Below are positions 25,989-34,887 of a stretch of 64,000 bases of DNA, one piece after another. Origin of the DNA: CAKZLS01 sp963771545 (lineage in GTDB: Bacteria; Pseudomonadota; Alphaproteobacteria; Rhodospirillales; Defluviicoccaceae). The stretch is taken from assembly GCA_963771545.1 (NCBI GenBank), contig CAVYTX010000002.1:1054001-1118000 (forward strand), given 5' to 3'. Position 1 is the first letter of the stretch. Every line of letters starts with the position of its first letter. Under the pieces are notes generated by a model that did not search any database, had not been told where the DNA came from, and was given only the letters and a program-made list of their open reading frames with translations. The position numbers and the translations under genes were made by a program.

Positions 25989-26867
25989 CTACCTCTTCTC
26001 CGACGCCAAGTCTTTAGCCACTTCGGGCGGTAACTCCTCGTCCTCCTCTTCGCCCAGGTAAGCGCGAATGACGGCCGGATCATTGCGCACCTGCTCCGGG
26101 GATCCGTCGGAAATCTTACGTCCGTAATCGAGTACAACGATATGGTCGGAAATCCCCATAACCACGCTCATGTCGTGCTCAATCAAAAGCAGTCCGATCT
26201 TATGCTCATCACGGATAAAAAGTAGCAGCCGGTTGAGATCGGCCGACTCCCGCGGGTTGAGGCCGGCAGCCGGCTCATCCAGGCAGAGCAGAACCGGTTC
26301 GGTGCACATGGCCCGCGCGATCTCCAGGCGCCGCTGATCACCATAAGGAAGATTGGCGGCATTCCAGTCGGCCCGATTCGTCAAACCCACGCGGTCCAGC
26401 CAGTATCGCGCCAATTCCACGGCCTTGGCTTCCGCGTTGCGGTAGCGAGGTAGCCCGAACAGACCTGCAAAGGTGAACGCCGAGGCATTCATAAGTTTGT
26501 TGTGCTGGGCCACGATCAAATTCTCGAGCACGGACATCTGAGCAAATAAGCGAATGTTTTGAAAGGTCCGGGCCACGCCCGCCTTCTGCGGAATCTGGTA
26601 GCCCTCCATCCGTTCCAGTAGCAACGATCCCCTTCGCCGATGGTTGAGGGATAAGCGGCCCACCGTTGGTTTGTAGAACCCCGTTAAACAATTGAAGACG
26701 GTGGTCTTCCCGGCACCATTGGGACCGATGATGGCCGTTATTTGCTGATCGGCGGCGTCGAACGAGACATCGTCGATGGCAACAAGCCCTCCAAAGCGCA
26801 TCGTTAGGTGCTCAACTTCGAGAAGCGGCGCATTTGGATCGCGGGATTTCCCCCGCAACGCGTTCAT
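25989..26867 (-). CDS. livG: Branched-chain amino acid ABC transporter ATPase LivG
   Basis: A 292-residue ATPase with Walker A GPNGAGKTTVFNCLTGFY, the LivG-type insert KAGVARTFQNIRLFAQMSVL, a signature variant LPYGDQRRLEIARAM, Walker B VLLCLDEPAAGLNPRES and H-loop LLIEHDMSVVMGISD. The C-terminus has an acidic tail (EEEDEELPPEVAKDLASEKR) that is longer than usual. Overlaps livM by 4 bases. Confidence 0.95.
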   Translation of the reverse strand: MNALRGKSRDPNAPLLEVEHLTMRFGGLVAIDDVSFDAADQQITAIIGPNGAGKTTVFNCLTGFYKPTVGRLSLNHRRRGSLLLERMEGYQIPQKAGVARTFQNIRLFAQMSVLENLIVAQHNKLMNASAFTFAGLFGLPRYRNAEAKAVELARYWLDRVGLTNRADWNAANLPYGDQRRLEIARAMCTEPVLLCLDEPAAGLNPRESADLNRLLLFIRDEHKIGLLLIEHDMSVVMGISDHIVVLDYGRKISDGSPEQVRNDPAVIRAYLGEEEDEELPPEVAKDLASEKR

Positions 26868-28447
26868 CCCGAAACCTCCATGGTCCGCGGTTTACCCGCG
26901 GGTTCCCCATCGGGCTTGCGTGGAAGTCGGATCGTCGGCTCGCGGTGCGCCAGTAAGCCGGCCGGGCGCCAAATCATGATCAAGACCATAGCCGCGCCGA
27001 AGGCCAGCATTCGGTATTGCTGCAACTCGCGGAAGAACTCCGGCAAGCCAATGAGGATGATTGCTGCCAGAACGACGCCGATCTGACTACCGAACCCGCC
27101 AAGAACAACCACCGCGAGAATCACCGCCAACTCGACAAAAGTGAAGCTTTCCGGGCTAATAAACCCCTGACGCGTGGCAAAAAACGATCCGGCGAAGCCA
27201 CCGAACATCGCGCCTATGGAGAACGCCGTCAGTTTGGTATTGCGCGGATTCATGCCCAGCGATCGGCAGGCGATTTCGTCTTCGCGCAAGGCTTCCCAGG
27301 CACGGCCAATAGGAAGCTTGCGGATCCTCAGAGTGAACAGGTTGGTGACCAAGGCGAGCGCGAGAATGACGTAGTACATGAAAACGATGCGGTCGATGGG
27401 CGAATAGCTGAGATTGAAGAAACTGTAAAAAGTCTCCCCGCCACTATCCGCTGATTGGCTGAATTCCAGTCCAAAGAAAGTCGGACGCGGAATTCCAGAG
27501 ATGCCATCCGGACCGTTGGTGAATTCGTACCAGTTGAGCAGGATGACGCGGATCATCTCACCAAACCCGAGGGTCACGATGGCCAGATAGTCTCCCCGGA
27601 GTCGCAACACCGGAAAGCCCAGAAGAATGCCAGCAGTCGCCGCCATGAGTCCGGCAAACGGCAGACACACCCAGAATCCAAGGTCGTAATGGGTTGCAAG
27701 CAGAGCGTAGCTGTAGGCGCCGACGGCGTAGAATGCCACGTAGCCAAGATCCAGAAGCCCGGCCAAGCCGACAACGATATTGAGGCCCCAGCCAAGCATG
27801 ACGTAGGTCACGACGAGAATGGCTATATCCAACAGCCGGCGATCGACCTTGGGCAGAAATGGCACGTCGGATGAAAACACCAAAAGCGGAAATGCGACCG
27901 CAATGCCGAGTAGGACCGGCCCCAGAAACCGAGACGTCCGCTGCACGCGTGCCGCAAAGGCGTCCATGGCCTTTTCCCGATCAACCACGGTTTTTGCCGA
28001 CGCGCCCGTATGGCGTAACGCCCAAACGGCGCGAAGGCTGAACACAATTCCCATGATGGCCACGATCCAGTTGACGACAACATCGCCGAACGGAAGGTAG
28101 CCCTTTAACGTGTCCGCGGTGTCCGCGTCGAAAAAATGCAGCGACAGTAAGGCGCCTAGCATCAATACCGAAAACGGTAGCGCCGTCACTAGAACGGGAA
28201 ACGGTCTCTCCTCGCGCAGCAGGACGATGGCGAGGCGGCCAAAGAACCCCAGAAGGGTGACGGCCGCAACCGCGCCGAAACGGGTTTCTATTTCGAGGCC
28301 GCCGGGAACGTCGCGGGTGCGAAAAGCAACCATGCCAACGGCCAAGGCGAACATGACCAAGGCTGTTAACCCGCACTCCTTGAGCACGGCAGCGGGGTCC
28401 AGAGGCCTTCCAGTAGTCTCGGTCACGGTTCCGCCGATCATGGTCAT
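26864..28447 (-). CDS. livM: Branched-chain amino acid ABC transporter permease LivM, long N-terminus
   Basis: Second permease. The core LivM domain (from VTYVMLGWGLNIVVGLAGLL, residue about 210, through GDYLAIVTLGFGEMIRVILL and ALREDEIACRSLGMNPRNTK) is typical. About 200 residues precede it, with extra hydrophobic segments (residues about 30-50, 70-90, 95-125, 160-190), giving 527 aa against 320-430 for most LivM. I take ATG 28447, with GAGG 6 bases upstream and directly after the livH stop; other ATG codons close by are possible. Operon livH-livM-livG. Confidence 0.93.
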   Translation of the reverse strand: MTMIGGTVTETTGRPLDPAAVLKECGLTALVMFALAVGMVAFRTRDVPGGLEIETRFGAVAAVTLLGFFGRLAIVLLREERPFPVLVTALPFSVLMLGALLSLHFFDADTADTLKGYLPFGDVVVNWIVAIMGIVFSLRAVWALRHTGASAKTVVDREKAMDAFAARVQRTSRFLGPVLLGIAVAFPLLVFSSDVPFLPKVDRRLLDIAILVVTYVMLGWGLNIVVGLAGLLDLGYVAFYAVGAYSYALLATHYDLGFWVCLPFAGLMAATAGILLGFPVLRLRGDYLAIVTLGFGEMIRVILLNWYEFTNGPDGISGIPRPTFFGLEFSQSADSGGETFYSFFNLSYSPIDRIVFMYYVILALALVTNLFTLRIRKLPIGRAWEALREDEIACRSLGMNPRNTKLTAFSIGAMFGGFAGSFFATRQGFISPESFTFVELAVILAVVVLGGFGSQIGVVLAAIILIGLPEFFRELQQYRMLAFGAAMVLIMIWRPAGLLAHREPTIRLPRKPDGEPAGKPRTMEVSG

Positions 28448-28455
28448 GCCCCGCC

Positions 28456-29370
28456 TCAAACTTTTTCGATGTCGGGTTTACCGAGCAGTCCGGTCGGGCG
28501 AAATATGAGTACGAGGACAAGAATCGCGAACGCCGCGACGTCCTTGTACTCGACGGTAAAGTATCCCGACCAGAAGGCCTCGATGAGGCCGATTAGCAGG
28601 CCCCCGAGCATGGCCCCTGGTAGAGAACCAATGCCCCCGAGAACCGCTGCGGTGAACGCCTTGATCCCGGCAAGAAAGCCGATGAAAAAGTCGATCACGC
28701 CGTAGCTCAGCAGGAACATCATGCCCGCCACCGAAGCCAGAGCCGCGCCCATGACAAACGTCAGTGAAATGGTCTTGTCCACATTGATGCCGATCAGCGC
28801 CGCCATTCCCCGATCCTGTTCGCAGGCCCGCTGCGCGCGTCCAAGGGCAGTGCGGGTGATAATAAACGTAAACACCACCATCAAAACAAACGTAAGGACC
28901 CAGATGAAAAGGCGGAGATAGCTGAGCGAGACGACATAGTCACCACTCTGCATAATTTCAAAGCCGCCGGAAATAAGCGGCTGCATCGGCTTAACCCGTG
29001 CGCCCTGTAAAATCTGAACATAATTCTGCAGGAAGATGGACATTCCGATAGCGGTGATCAGAGCTGCCAGACGCGGCGATCCGCGTAAGGGACGGTAGGC
29101 GACCCGCTCCAACGTCCATCCGTACATGGATGTTAGCAACATGGCCACAATCATGGTGATCAGCAACGCCAGCGGAACCCAGGTGATCCCCAGAAGCCCG
29201 AGAACCATTAACGAGATCAAACAGATAAAAGAACCAATCATAAAGATTTCGCCGTGGGCGAAATTGATCATACCAATGATCCCATAAACCATGGTGTAGC
29301 CTATGGCGATCAACCCGTAGATCGCCCCGAGGGTCAGGCCGTTGATAAGTTGCTCTACGAAATACGCCAT
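28456..29370 (-). CDS. livH: Branched-chain amino acid ABC transporter permease LivH
   Basis: A 304-residue permease with about eight membrane segments. Family marks: QLINGLTLGAIYGLIAIGYT, MVYGIIGMINFAHGEIFMIG at the N-terminus and MGAALASVAGMMFLLSYGVI toward the C-terminus. First gene of the liv operon; about 310 bases of upstream DNA without genes hold its promoter. Confidence 0.95.
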   Translation of the reverse strand: MAYFVEQLINGLTLGAIYGLIAIGYTMVYGIIGMINFAHGEIFMIGSFICLISLMVLGLLGITWVPLALLITMIVAMLLTSMYGWTLERVAYRPLRGSPRLAALITAIGMSIFLQNYVQILQGARVKPMQPLISGGFEIMQSGDYVVSLSYLRLFIWVLTFVLMVVFTFIITRTALGRAQRACEQDRGMAALIGINVDKTISLTFVMGAALASVAGMMFLLSYGVIDFFIGFLAGIKAFTAAVLGGIGSLPGAMLGGLLIGLIEAFWSGYFTVEYKDVAAFAILVLVLIFRPTGLLGKPDIEKV

Positions 29371-29682
29371 TGGCGATCTTTCAAAATAAGGTCCAGTTTT
29401 GTTTCATGTGCCCGACGCTCCCGCGATGACCGATTACCACTAGTCAGGGAACCTTGGTTCCCCACCCGCCGCGACATAAAAAGAGCGCACACCGCAGGCC
29501 ATTCCCTCTACTTTCCTAATAAGGCAATATCCGATCCACGAGATATATGCGAAGCTCAGGGCTCGTTTACCGAGACGCGGTTATTAAACTGTAACACCAA
29601 AGGTATGGTGTCATCATAGGTCTAGCTGATGTCAAGAGAAAAAGCGGCGATTGCAAAGTCAAAGTGGAAGATCGTTGGGGGT
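29371..29682. other. Intergenic region upstream of livH
   Basis: About 310 bases that should carry the liv promoter. I see no convincing reading frame or RNA. The short plus-strand open frame at 29254-29619 overlaps livH and has no protein character. A short imperfect inverted repeat ACACCAAAGGTATGGTGT lies at 29594-29611, next to TTATTAAACTG; it could be an operator. Confidence 0.35.
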
Positions 29683-29916
29683 TTAACTACCGAACTTCCA
29701 GTCGTTTTGCTTCTTGGCGATTACGTATGAAAGCTTCCTCGCCGCCAACCGTTTGAGGATATGCTCGCTGTAGCCGCGAGCCCCCACCATAGTGACCTCG
29801 GTATTGCTGACGGGATCGATCGCTACCACGCGGATGCTCCGCCCGCGAGTATGGAATTCGAAGAGCACTTCATGGAGCGAGGCGGGCGTTGCCTGCGGCC
29901 AGACTCCATGTTTCAC
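29683..29916 (-). CDS. Small conserved alphaproteobacterial protein (DUF6898-like)
   Basis: A 77-residue soluble protein with the core EVLFEFHTRGRSIRVVAIDP followed by EVTMVGARGYSEHILKRLAA and RKLSYVIAKKQ. Similar short proteins with this FEFHRxGxxVKVxAIDPxTGxEV pattern are widespread in Rhodospirillales, and I link it to DUF6898 from memory. Start ATG 29916, preceded by GGAAACC. It lies downstream of icmF on the same strand with a 115-base gap. No function known. Confidence 0.6.
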   Translation of the reverse strand: MKHGVWPQATPASLHEVLFEFHTRGRSIRVVAIDPVSNTEVTMVGARGYSEHILKRLAARKLSYVIAKKQNDWKFGS

Positions 29917-30030
29917 TGAAAGGTTTCCTTCATGACGCGATGATGCCCGCGAAATCCTGGCAATGTGATTGCGTGAAGGTTTAACCGGCGAGTGTTACGA
30001 TTTCGTTGAATATACCGCGCTGGTCGACGC

Positions 30031-33000
30031 CTACATGCTCCGCCGATACTGACCTCCCACCTCGAACAGGGCCTGGGTGATCTGCCCAAGGGACAACACG
30101 CAAACCGCGTCCATCAAGACTTCAAAGATATTGCCCCCGCTAGTGGCGGTTTCCTGCAGGCGCTTGACCATGGCCGGCGCCACGTCGGCATTGCGCTCGT
30201 GGAGTTCCTGCACCCGCCGGATTTGCCCTCGGCGTTCCTCCTCGGTGGACCGAACAAGGTTGGGTGTGGGAAGCGCGTCTCCGTGGGGATTGACGAAGGT
30301 ATTCACGCCGACAATTGGATAGCTGCCATCGTGTTTCTTACGTTCATAATGGAGCGATTCTTCCTGGATCTTGCTGCGTTGATAGACGGTCTCCATCGCG
30401 CCAAGAACACCTCCTCGCTCGCTCAGACGTTCGAATTCCTGAAGAACGGCTTCCTCGACAAGATCCGTGAGCTCTTCAATAATGAATGAGCCCTGGTTTG
30501 GGTTCTCGTTCTTTGCGAGGCCCCATTCGCGATTGATAATCAGCTGAATGGCCAGAGCCCGGCGCACGCTCTCCTCGGTTGGAGTGGTGATGGCCTCGTC
30601 ATACGCGTTGGTGTGCAGGCTGTTGGTATTGTCGTAAATAGCCAGCAAAGCCTGCAGGGTGGTTCGGATATCATTGAAGCTGTACTCCTGGGCATGCAGC
30701 GACCGGCCCGACGTCTGAGTATGGTACTTCAGTTTCTGCGAGCGCTCGTTGGCTCCGTACTTGAACCTCATCGCCGTGGACCATATCCGTCTGGCGACGC
30801 GCCCCATTACCGTGTACTCGGGCTCCATGCCGGCCGAGAAGAAGAACGACAGGTTCGGTCCGAAGTCGTCGATGTGCATGCCGCGCGCCAGATATGCCTC
30901 AACGTACGTGAAGCCGTTGGCGAGCGTAAACGCCAGTTGTGAAATTGGATTGGCGCCAGCTTCGGCGATGTGATACCCGGAAATCGATACGGAGTAGAAG
31001 TTTCGAACGCGGTGGTGGACGAAGAATTCCTGAATGTCCGCCATCATTCTGAGCGCGAACTCGGTGGAGAAGATGCAGGTATTCTGCCCTTGATCCTCCT
31101 TGAGGATGTCAGCCTGAACGGTGCCGCGCACATTCTCTAGAACCCATTCGCGGATTTTCTCGTTTTCCCCGTCGGTGGGTTTGCGACCATTTTCGGCTTC
31201 GAACTTGGCGAGTTGCTGATCAATGGCCGTGTTGAAGAACATGGCGAGGATCGACGGCGCCGGTCCATTAATCGTCATCGAAACCGACGTGGTGGGATGG
31301 CATAGGTCAAAGCCGCCATAAAGCGTTTTGACATCATCTAACGTCGCAACGGATACGCCGGAGTTGCCGACCTTGCCGTAAATATCCGGCCGCTCATCAG
31401 GGTCGTAACCATAGAGCGTCACCGAGTTGAAGGCGGTAGAGAGGCGTTTGGCCTCGGCATGCTTGGAAAGATACTTGAATCGGGCATTGGTGCGGGATGG
31501 ATCGCCTTCTCCGGCGAACATCCGCGTGGGATCCTCGCCCTCTCGCTTGAACGCAAAGACTCCGGCGGTGTACGGAAAGATTCCCGGCAGGTTTTCCTTG
31601 AGGAGCCATTTCAATAGCTCTCCGTCGTCTTCATACTTCGGAAGCACGACTTTCGGTATCCGGCTTCCCGACAATGACGTGTGGATAAGGTTGGTTCTCA
31701 CCTCACGGTCGCGCATGCGTACGACGTACTCGTCGCCGGAATAGGCTTGGCGAACCGTTGGCCACATCTCTAGCAGCTTGCGGCAGCTTGAGTGCATCTG
31801 CTCGTCGCGCTTCTCCAAAAGCCTCTCGACACTTGTGGTCTCGTCTCCGGACTCCTCCAACATTCGTTTGGTTTCGCGCAGCGACTGGCGTTCGCGGGCA
31901 AGGGCAACTTGTTCTGCAATGCTTTGATGGTAGTCACGCACCGTCTCGGCAATTTCCGCGAGGTAGCGTCTGCGGTGCGCGGGCACAATGCCAGCGCCAG
32001 GCTCAGACGATTTGGTCGCCACGGGTGTCGAACTGGATTTCCAGCGACCGAAGCTCTTATCGTTGAACTGTCGGATCAACTCCTGGTACACGGCGGTGAC
32101 GCCGGCATCATTGAACCGCGACGCAATCGTTCCGAACACCGGCATTTCGGACACTGGAACCGCGAACGCTTCGCGATTGCGCTGGATCTGCTTGGCCACA
32201 TCGCGCAACGCATCGTCAGCCCCCTGCCGATCGAACTTGTTGATCACTACGATATCCGCGAAATCCAGCATGTCGATTTTTTCCAGTTGGCTGGGAGCGC
32301 CGAACTCGGGGCTCATGACATACATGGACACATCCACATGCGGCACGATACCAGCGTCGCCTTGGCCAATTCCCGGAGTTTCAACGATCACCAGATCGAA
32401 GCCGCAGCCCTTTATCGCGGCAATCATGTCCGGGAGCATTGGCGGGACATCCTGCCCGCTCGCGCGGCTGGCAATCGAGCGCATGAAGACATTGGGGGCC
32501 GAAATAGCGTTCATGCGGATGCGGTCGCCGAGCAGCGCGCCGCCCGTCCGGCGACGTGTCGGATCGATAGCAAGGATCGCGATCTTGGGCTCGTTACTAT
32601 ACAGCCGGAAGCGGCGGATGATCTCGTCTGTCAGCGACGACTTTCCGGCTCCGCCCGTGCCAGTCACGCCCACCACCGGAACGACACCCCGACGGTCGGC
32701 CAAGGCCTGGAGTTCGCCGCGCTCGGTTTCGCCGAGGACGCCGTTCTGCAGGGCCGTAATGGTCCCGGCGAGCTGGCGGGTATTACCAGCCGCGATTTCC
32801 TCAAGGTCGAGCGTCATGGCTTCAAAGGGATCGAAATCGGCACGCTTGATCATGTCGTCGATAATGCCTTGCAGACCCAAGCTCCGGCCGTCCTCAGGGG
32901 AGTAGATCCGCGCCACCCCGTGAGTGTGCAGATCGGCGACCTCCTCGGGCACGATCACGCCGCCGCCGCCGCCAAAAACTTTGATTTCCGGTCCGCCTCG

Positions 33001-33300
33001 CGCACGCAACAGATCGAGCATGTACTTGAAAAACTCGATGTGACCGCCCTGGTAGGAACTGACGGCGATGCCCTGCACGTCTTCTTGCAATGCGGCGGTA
33101 ACGACTTCATCCACGGAGCGGTTGTGACCAAGGTGAATGACCTCGGTACCGGAAGATTGAAGGATGCGGCGGATAATATTTATGGAGGCATCGTGCCCGT
33201 CGAACAGGCTTGCCGCTGTCACGAAGCGGACAGGATTGCGAGGTTTATAGCCTCTACGGGTGGGAGACGGCTTGCTGTGAACGGCGGTGTCGTCGGGCAC
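30031..33300 (-). CDS. icmF: Fused isobutyryl-CoA mutase IcmF (B12-dependent, with MeaI-type G-protein chaperone)
   Basis: About 1089 residues in three parts. Residues about 20-150: adenosylcobalamin-binding domain (DGHDASINIIRRILQSSGTE, where DxHxxG-like base-off motif reads FDGHDASI). Residues about 190-400: MeaI-like GTPase chaperone, with P-loop GVTGTGGAGKSSLTDEIIRR and VETPGIGQGDAG. Residues about 530-1089: mutase large domain (TNLIHTSLSGSRIPKVVLPK, YGGFDLCHPTTSVSMTINGP). This layout identifies IcmF, which interconverts isobutyryl- and n-butyryl-CoA. I chose GTG 33300, nine bases after GAGGAG; a TTG at 33324 is alternative. Divergent from metY, with a palindrome between. Confidence 0.93.
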   Translation of the reverse strand: MPDDTAVHSKPSPTRRGYKPRNPVRFVTAASLFDGHDASINIIRRILQSSGTEVIHLGHNRSVDEVVTAALQEDVQGIAVSSYQGGHIEFFKYMLDLLRARGGPEIKVFGGGGGVIVPEEVADLHTHGVARIYSPEDGRSLGLQGIIDDMIKRADFDPFEAMTLDLEEIAAGNTRQLAGTITALQNGVLGETERGELQALADRRGVVPVVGVTGTGGAGKSSLTDEIIRRFRLYSNEPKIAILAIDPTRRRTGGALLGDRIRMNAISAPNVFMRSIASRASGQDVPPMLPDMIAAIKGCGFDLVIVETPGIGQGDAGIVPHVDVSMYVMSPEFGAPSQLEKIDMLDFADIVVINKFDRQGADDALRDVAKQIQRNREAFAVPVSEMPVFGTIASRFNDAGVTAVYQELIRQFNDKSFGRWKSSSTPVATKSSEPGAGIVPAHRRRYLAEIAETVRDYHQSIAEQVALARERQSLRETKRMLEESGDETTSVERLLEKRDEQMHSSCRKLLEMWPTVRQAYSGDEYVVRMRDREVRTNLIHTSLSGSRIPKVVLPKYEDDGELLKWLLKENLPGIFPYTAGVFAFKREGEDPTRMFAGEGDPSRTNARFKYLSKHAEAKRLSTAFNSVTLYGYDPDERPDIYGKVGNSGVSVATLDDVKTLYGGFDLCHPTTSVSMTINGPAPSILAMFFNTAIDQQLAKFEAENGRKPTDGENEKIREWVLENVRGTVQADILKEDQGQNTCIFSTEFALRMMADIQEFFVHHRVRNFYSVSISGYHIAEAGANPISQLAFTLANGFTYVEAYLARGMHIDDFGPNLSFFFSAGMEPEYTVMGRVARRIWSTAMRFKYGANERSQKLKYHTQTSGRSLHAQEYSFNDIRTTLQALLAIYDNTNSLHTNAYDEAITTPTEESVRRALAIQLIINREWGLAKNENPNQGSFIIEELTDLVEEAVLQEFERLSERGGVLGAMETVYQRSKIQEESLHYERKKHDGSYPIVGVNTFVNPHGDALPTPNLVRSTEEERRGQIRRVQELHERNADVAPAMVKRLQETATSGGNIFEVLMDAVCVLSLGQITQALFEVGGQYRRSM

Positions 33301-33427
33301 GATAGCGAACTCCTCAATTTGCAACTTCGTTAAATCTGGTCATTGCCGGGTCAATCTGACAGCACAAATTGAATCGGCTACTCGGTTTTAGAAGAAACAT
33401 AGCGGCGCCAAGCGCAACTGCTTTACC

Positions 33428-33443
33428 TTTACGTAAACGTAAA
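33428..33443. promoter_or_regulatory. Perfect palindrome, possible MerR-type (LiuR-like) operator
   Basis: TTTACGT-AA-ACGTAAA is a 16-base near-perfect palindrome between icmF and metY, about 128 bases before icmF and 147 before metY. From memory it resembles the LiuR motif that controls branched-chain amino acid and acyl-CoA genes in proteobacteria. Which gene it controls is unknown; icmF is the likelier target by substrate. Confidence 0.5.
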
Positions 33444-33589
33444 CATTTAAATTACAGTCGTAAAGATCCCCTCTGCCATCGCAGCTCACGCCTGCAAAAA
33501 CCCGTACACACGGCGGTAGGGGATGTGTATCCTCCGCATCTCATAACCTCGAAGCGGGCACATACTGAAGCTGGGAAGGAGACCCGACG

Positions 33590-34882
33590 GTGACAACCAA
33601 GACGATGCACCCCGAGACGATCGTGCTACACGAGGGCTATCGAAATGACGGGCCCACCGGCGCCGTGGCGGTCCCCATATATCAAACCACCTCCTATCAA
33701 TTTCAGCACACTCAGCACGCGGAAAACCTGTTCGCGCTCAAGGAACTGGGAAACATTTACACCCGCATCATGAATCCGACGTGCGACGTGCTGGAAAAAC
33801 GCATCACCGCGCTAGAGGGTGGAGTTGCGGCGTTGGCGCTTGGATCCGGACAGGCCGCGTCTACCTTCGCGGTTTTGAATGTCTGCCAGGCGGGAGACAA
33901 TTTTGTCAGTTCAACCGACCTCTACGGAGGGACCTGGAACCTATTTGCCAACACATTGAAAGGCCTTGGGGTTGAAGTCCGGTTCGTCGATCCGGCGGAT
34001 CCCGAGGCCTTCCGCAATGCTACCGACGAGCGCACCCGCTGCTATTACGCCGAAACCCTTCCCAATCCCAAGCTCAACGTGCTTCCTATCAGGGAGGTTG
34101 CCGACATCGGGCGTGAACTCGGCGTTCCGCTGATCGTCGACAACACCGCCGCGCCGGTCCTTTGCCGGCCGCTGGACCACGGCGCGGCCATCGTCGTGTA
34201 CTCCACCACCAAGTACATCGGCGGTCATGGAACTTCCATCGGCGGCTTGATTGTCGATGGAGGTAGTTTCGACTGGGAGGCCCACGCCGATCGCTTCCCT
34301 ACTCTGACACAGCCGGACGCCAGCTACCATGGCGCCGTCTGGACCGAGGCTGTCAAGCCGCTCGGTCCCATCGCTTACATCATCAGGGCACGGGTCATCC
34401 TGCTCCGCGACATTGGTGCTCCCATGAGTCCTTTCAACGCGTTCATGTTTATCCAGGGGCTGGAGACTCTGCCCTTGCGGATGCGCGCTCACTGCGAAAA
34501 CGCCGCCAAAGTCGCGAACTTCCTCAAGGAGCACCCGAAAGTGGCGAAGGTTATCTTTCCCGGTTTCCAGGATGGCGAGGCGCGCCGGCGCGCGGACGCC
34601 TATCTGCGGGGAGCCTACGGGGCTCTGGTAGGTTTCGAGCTCAAGGAAGGTCGCGAGGCCGGCCGCCGATTCATCGACTCGCTGAAGATGGTCTATCACG
34701 TGGCCAACATCGGAGACGCTCGAACTCTGGCCATCCATCCGGCAAGCACCACGCACTCGCAGCTATCGCCCGAGGATCGCCTAGCAACCGGCGTCTCGGA
34801 GGGTTACGTACGGCTGTCGGTGGGTATCGAGCACTTCGAGGACATCCTCGCCGATCTTAGCCAAGCCCTCGACGCGGCATAA
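33590..34882 (+). CDS. metY: O-acetylhomoserine aminocarboxypropyltransferase (MetY-type sulfhydrylase)
   Basis: A 430-residue PLP enzyme making homocysteine from O-acetylhomoserine and sulfide. Marks: HEGYRNDGPTGAVAVPIYQT, ALKELGNIYTRIMNPTCDVL, ALGSGQAASTFAVLNVC, PLIVDNTAAP and the PLP lysine in VYSTTKYIGGHGTSIGG, with SPFNAFMFIQGLETLPLRMR. The long KPLGPIAYIIRARVILLRDI-type insert fits MetY rather than MetB/MetZ. Starts at GTG 33590 with GGAAGGAG 8 bases upstream. Followed by hemB after 5 bases. I looked for a SAM riboswitch upstream and saw none. Confidence 0.92.
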   Translation: MTTKTMHPETIVLHEGYRNDGPTGAVAVPIYQTTSYQFQHTQHAENLFALKELGNIYTRIMNPTCDVLEKRITALEGGVAALALGSGQAASTFAVLNVCQAGDNFVSSTDLYGGTWNLFANTLKGLGVEVRFVDPADPEAFRNATDERTRCYYAETLPNPKLNVLPIREVADIGRELGVPLIVDNTAAPVLCRPLDHGAAIVVYSTTKYIGGHGTSIGGLIVDGGSFDWEAHADRFPTLTQPDASYHGAVWTEAVKPLGPIAYIIRARVILLRDIGAPMSPFNAFMFIQGLETLPLRMRAHCENAAKVANFLKEHPKVAKVIFPGFQDGEARRRADAYLRGAYGALVGFELKEGREAGRRFIDSLKMVYHVANIGDARTLAIHPASTTHSQLSPEDRLATGVSEGYVRLSVGIEHFEDILADLSQALDAA

Positions 34883-34887
34883 GCGCG

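Noticed and set aside
31792..33333. 513-codon open frame on the plus strand
   Set aside because: Antisense shadow of icmF; GC-rich codon use in icmF leaves the opposite strand open.
33324..33589. SAM riboswitch upstream of metY
   Set aside because: I could not find the conserved SAM-II or SAM-I core; only the palindrome at 33428 stands out.
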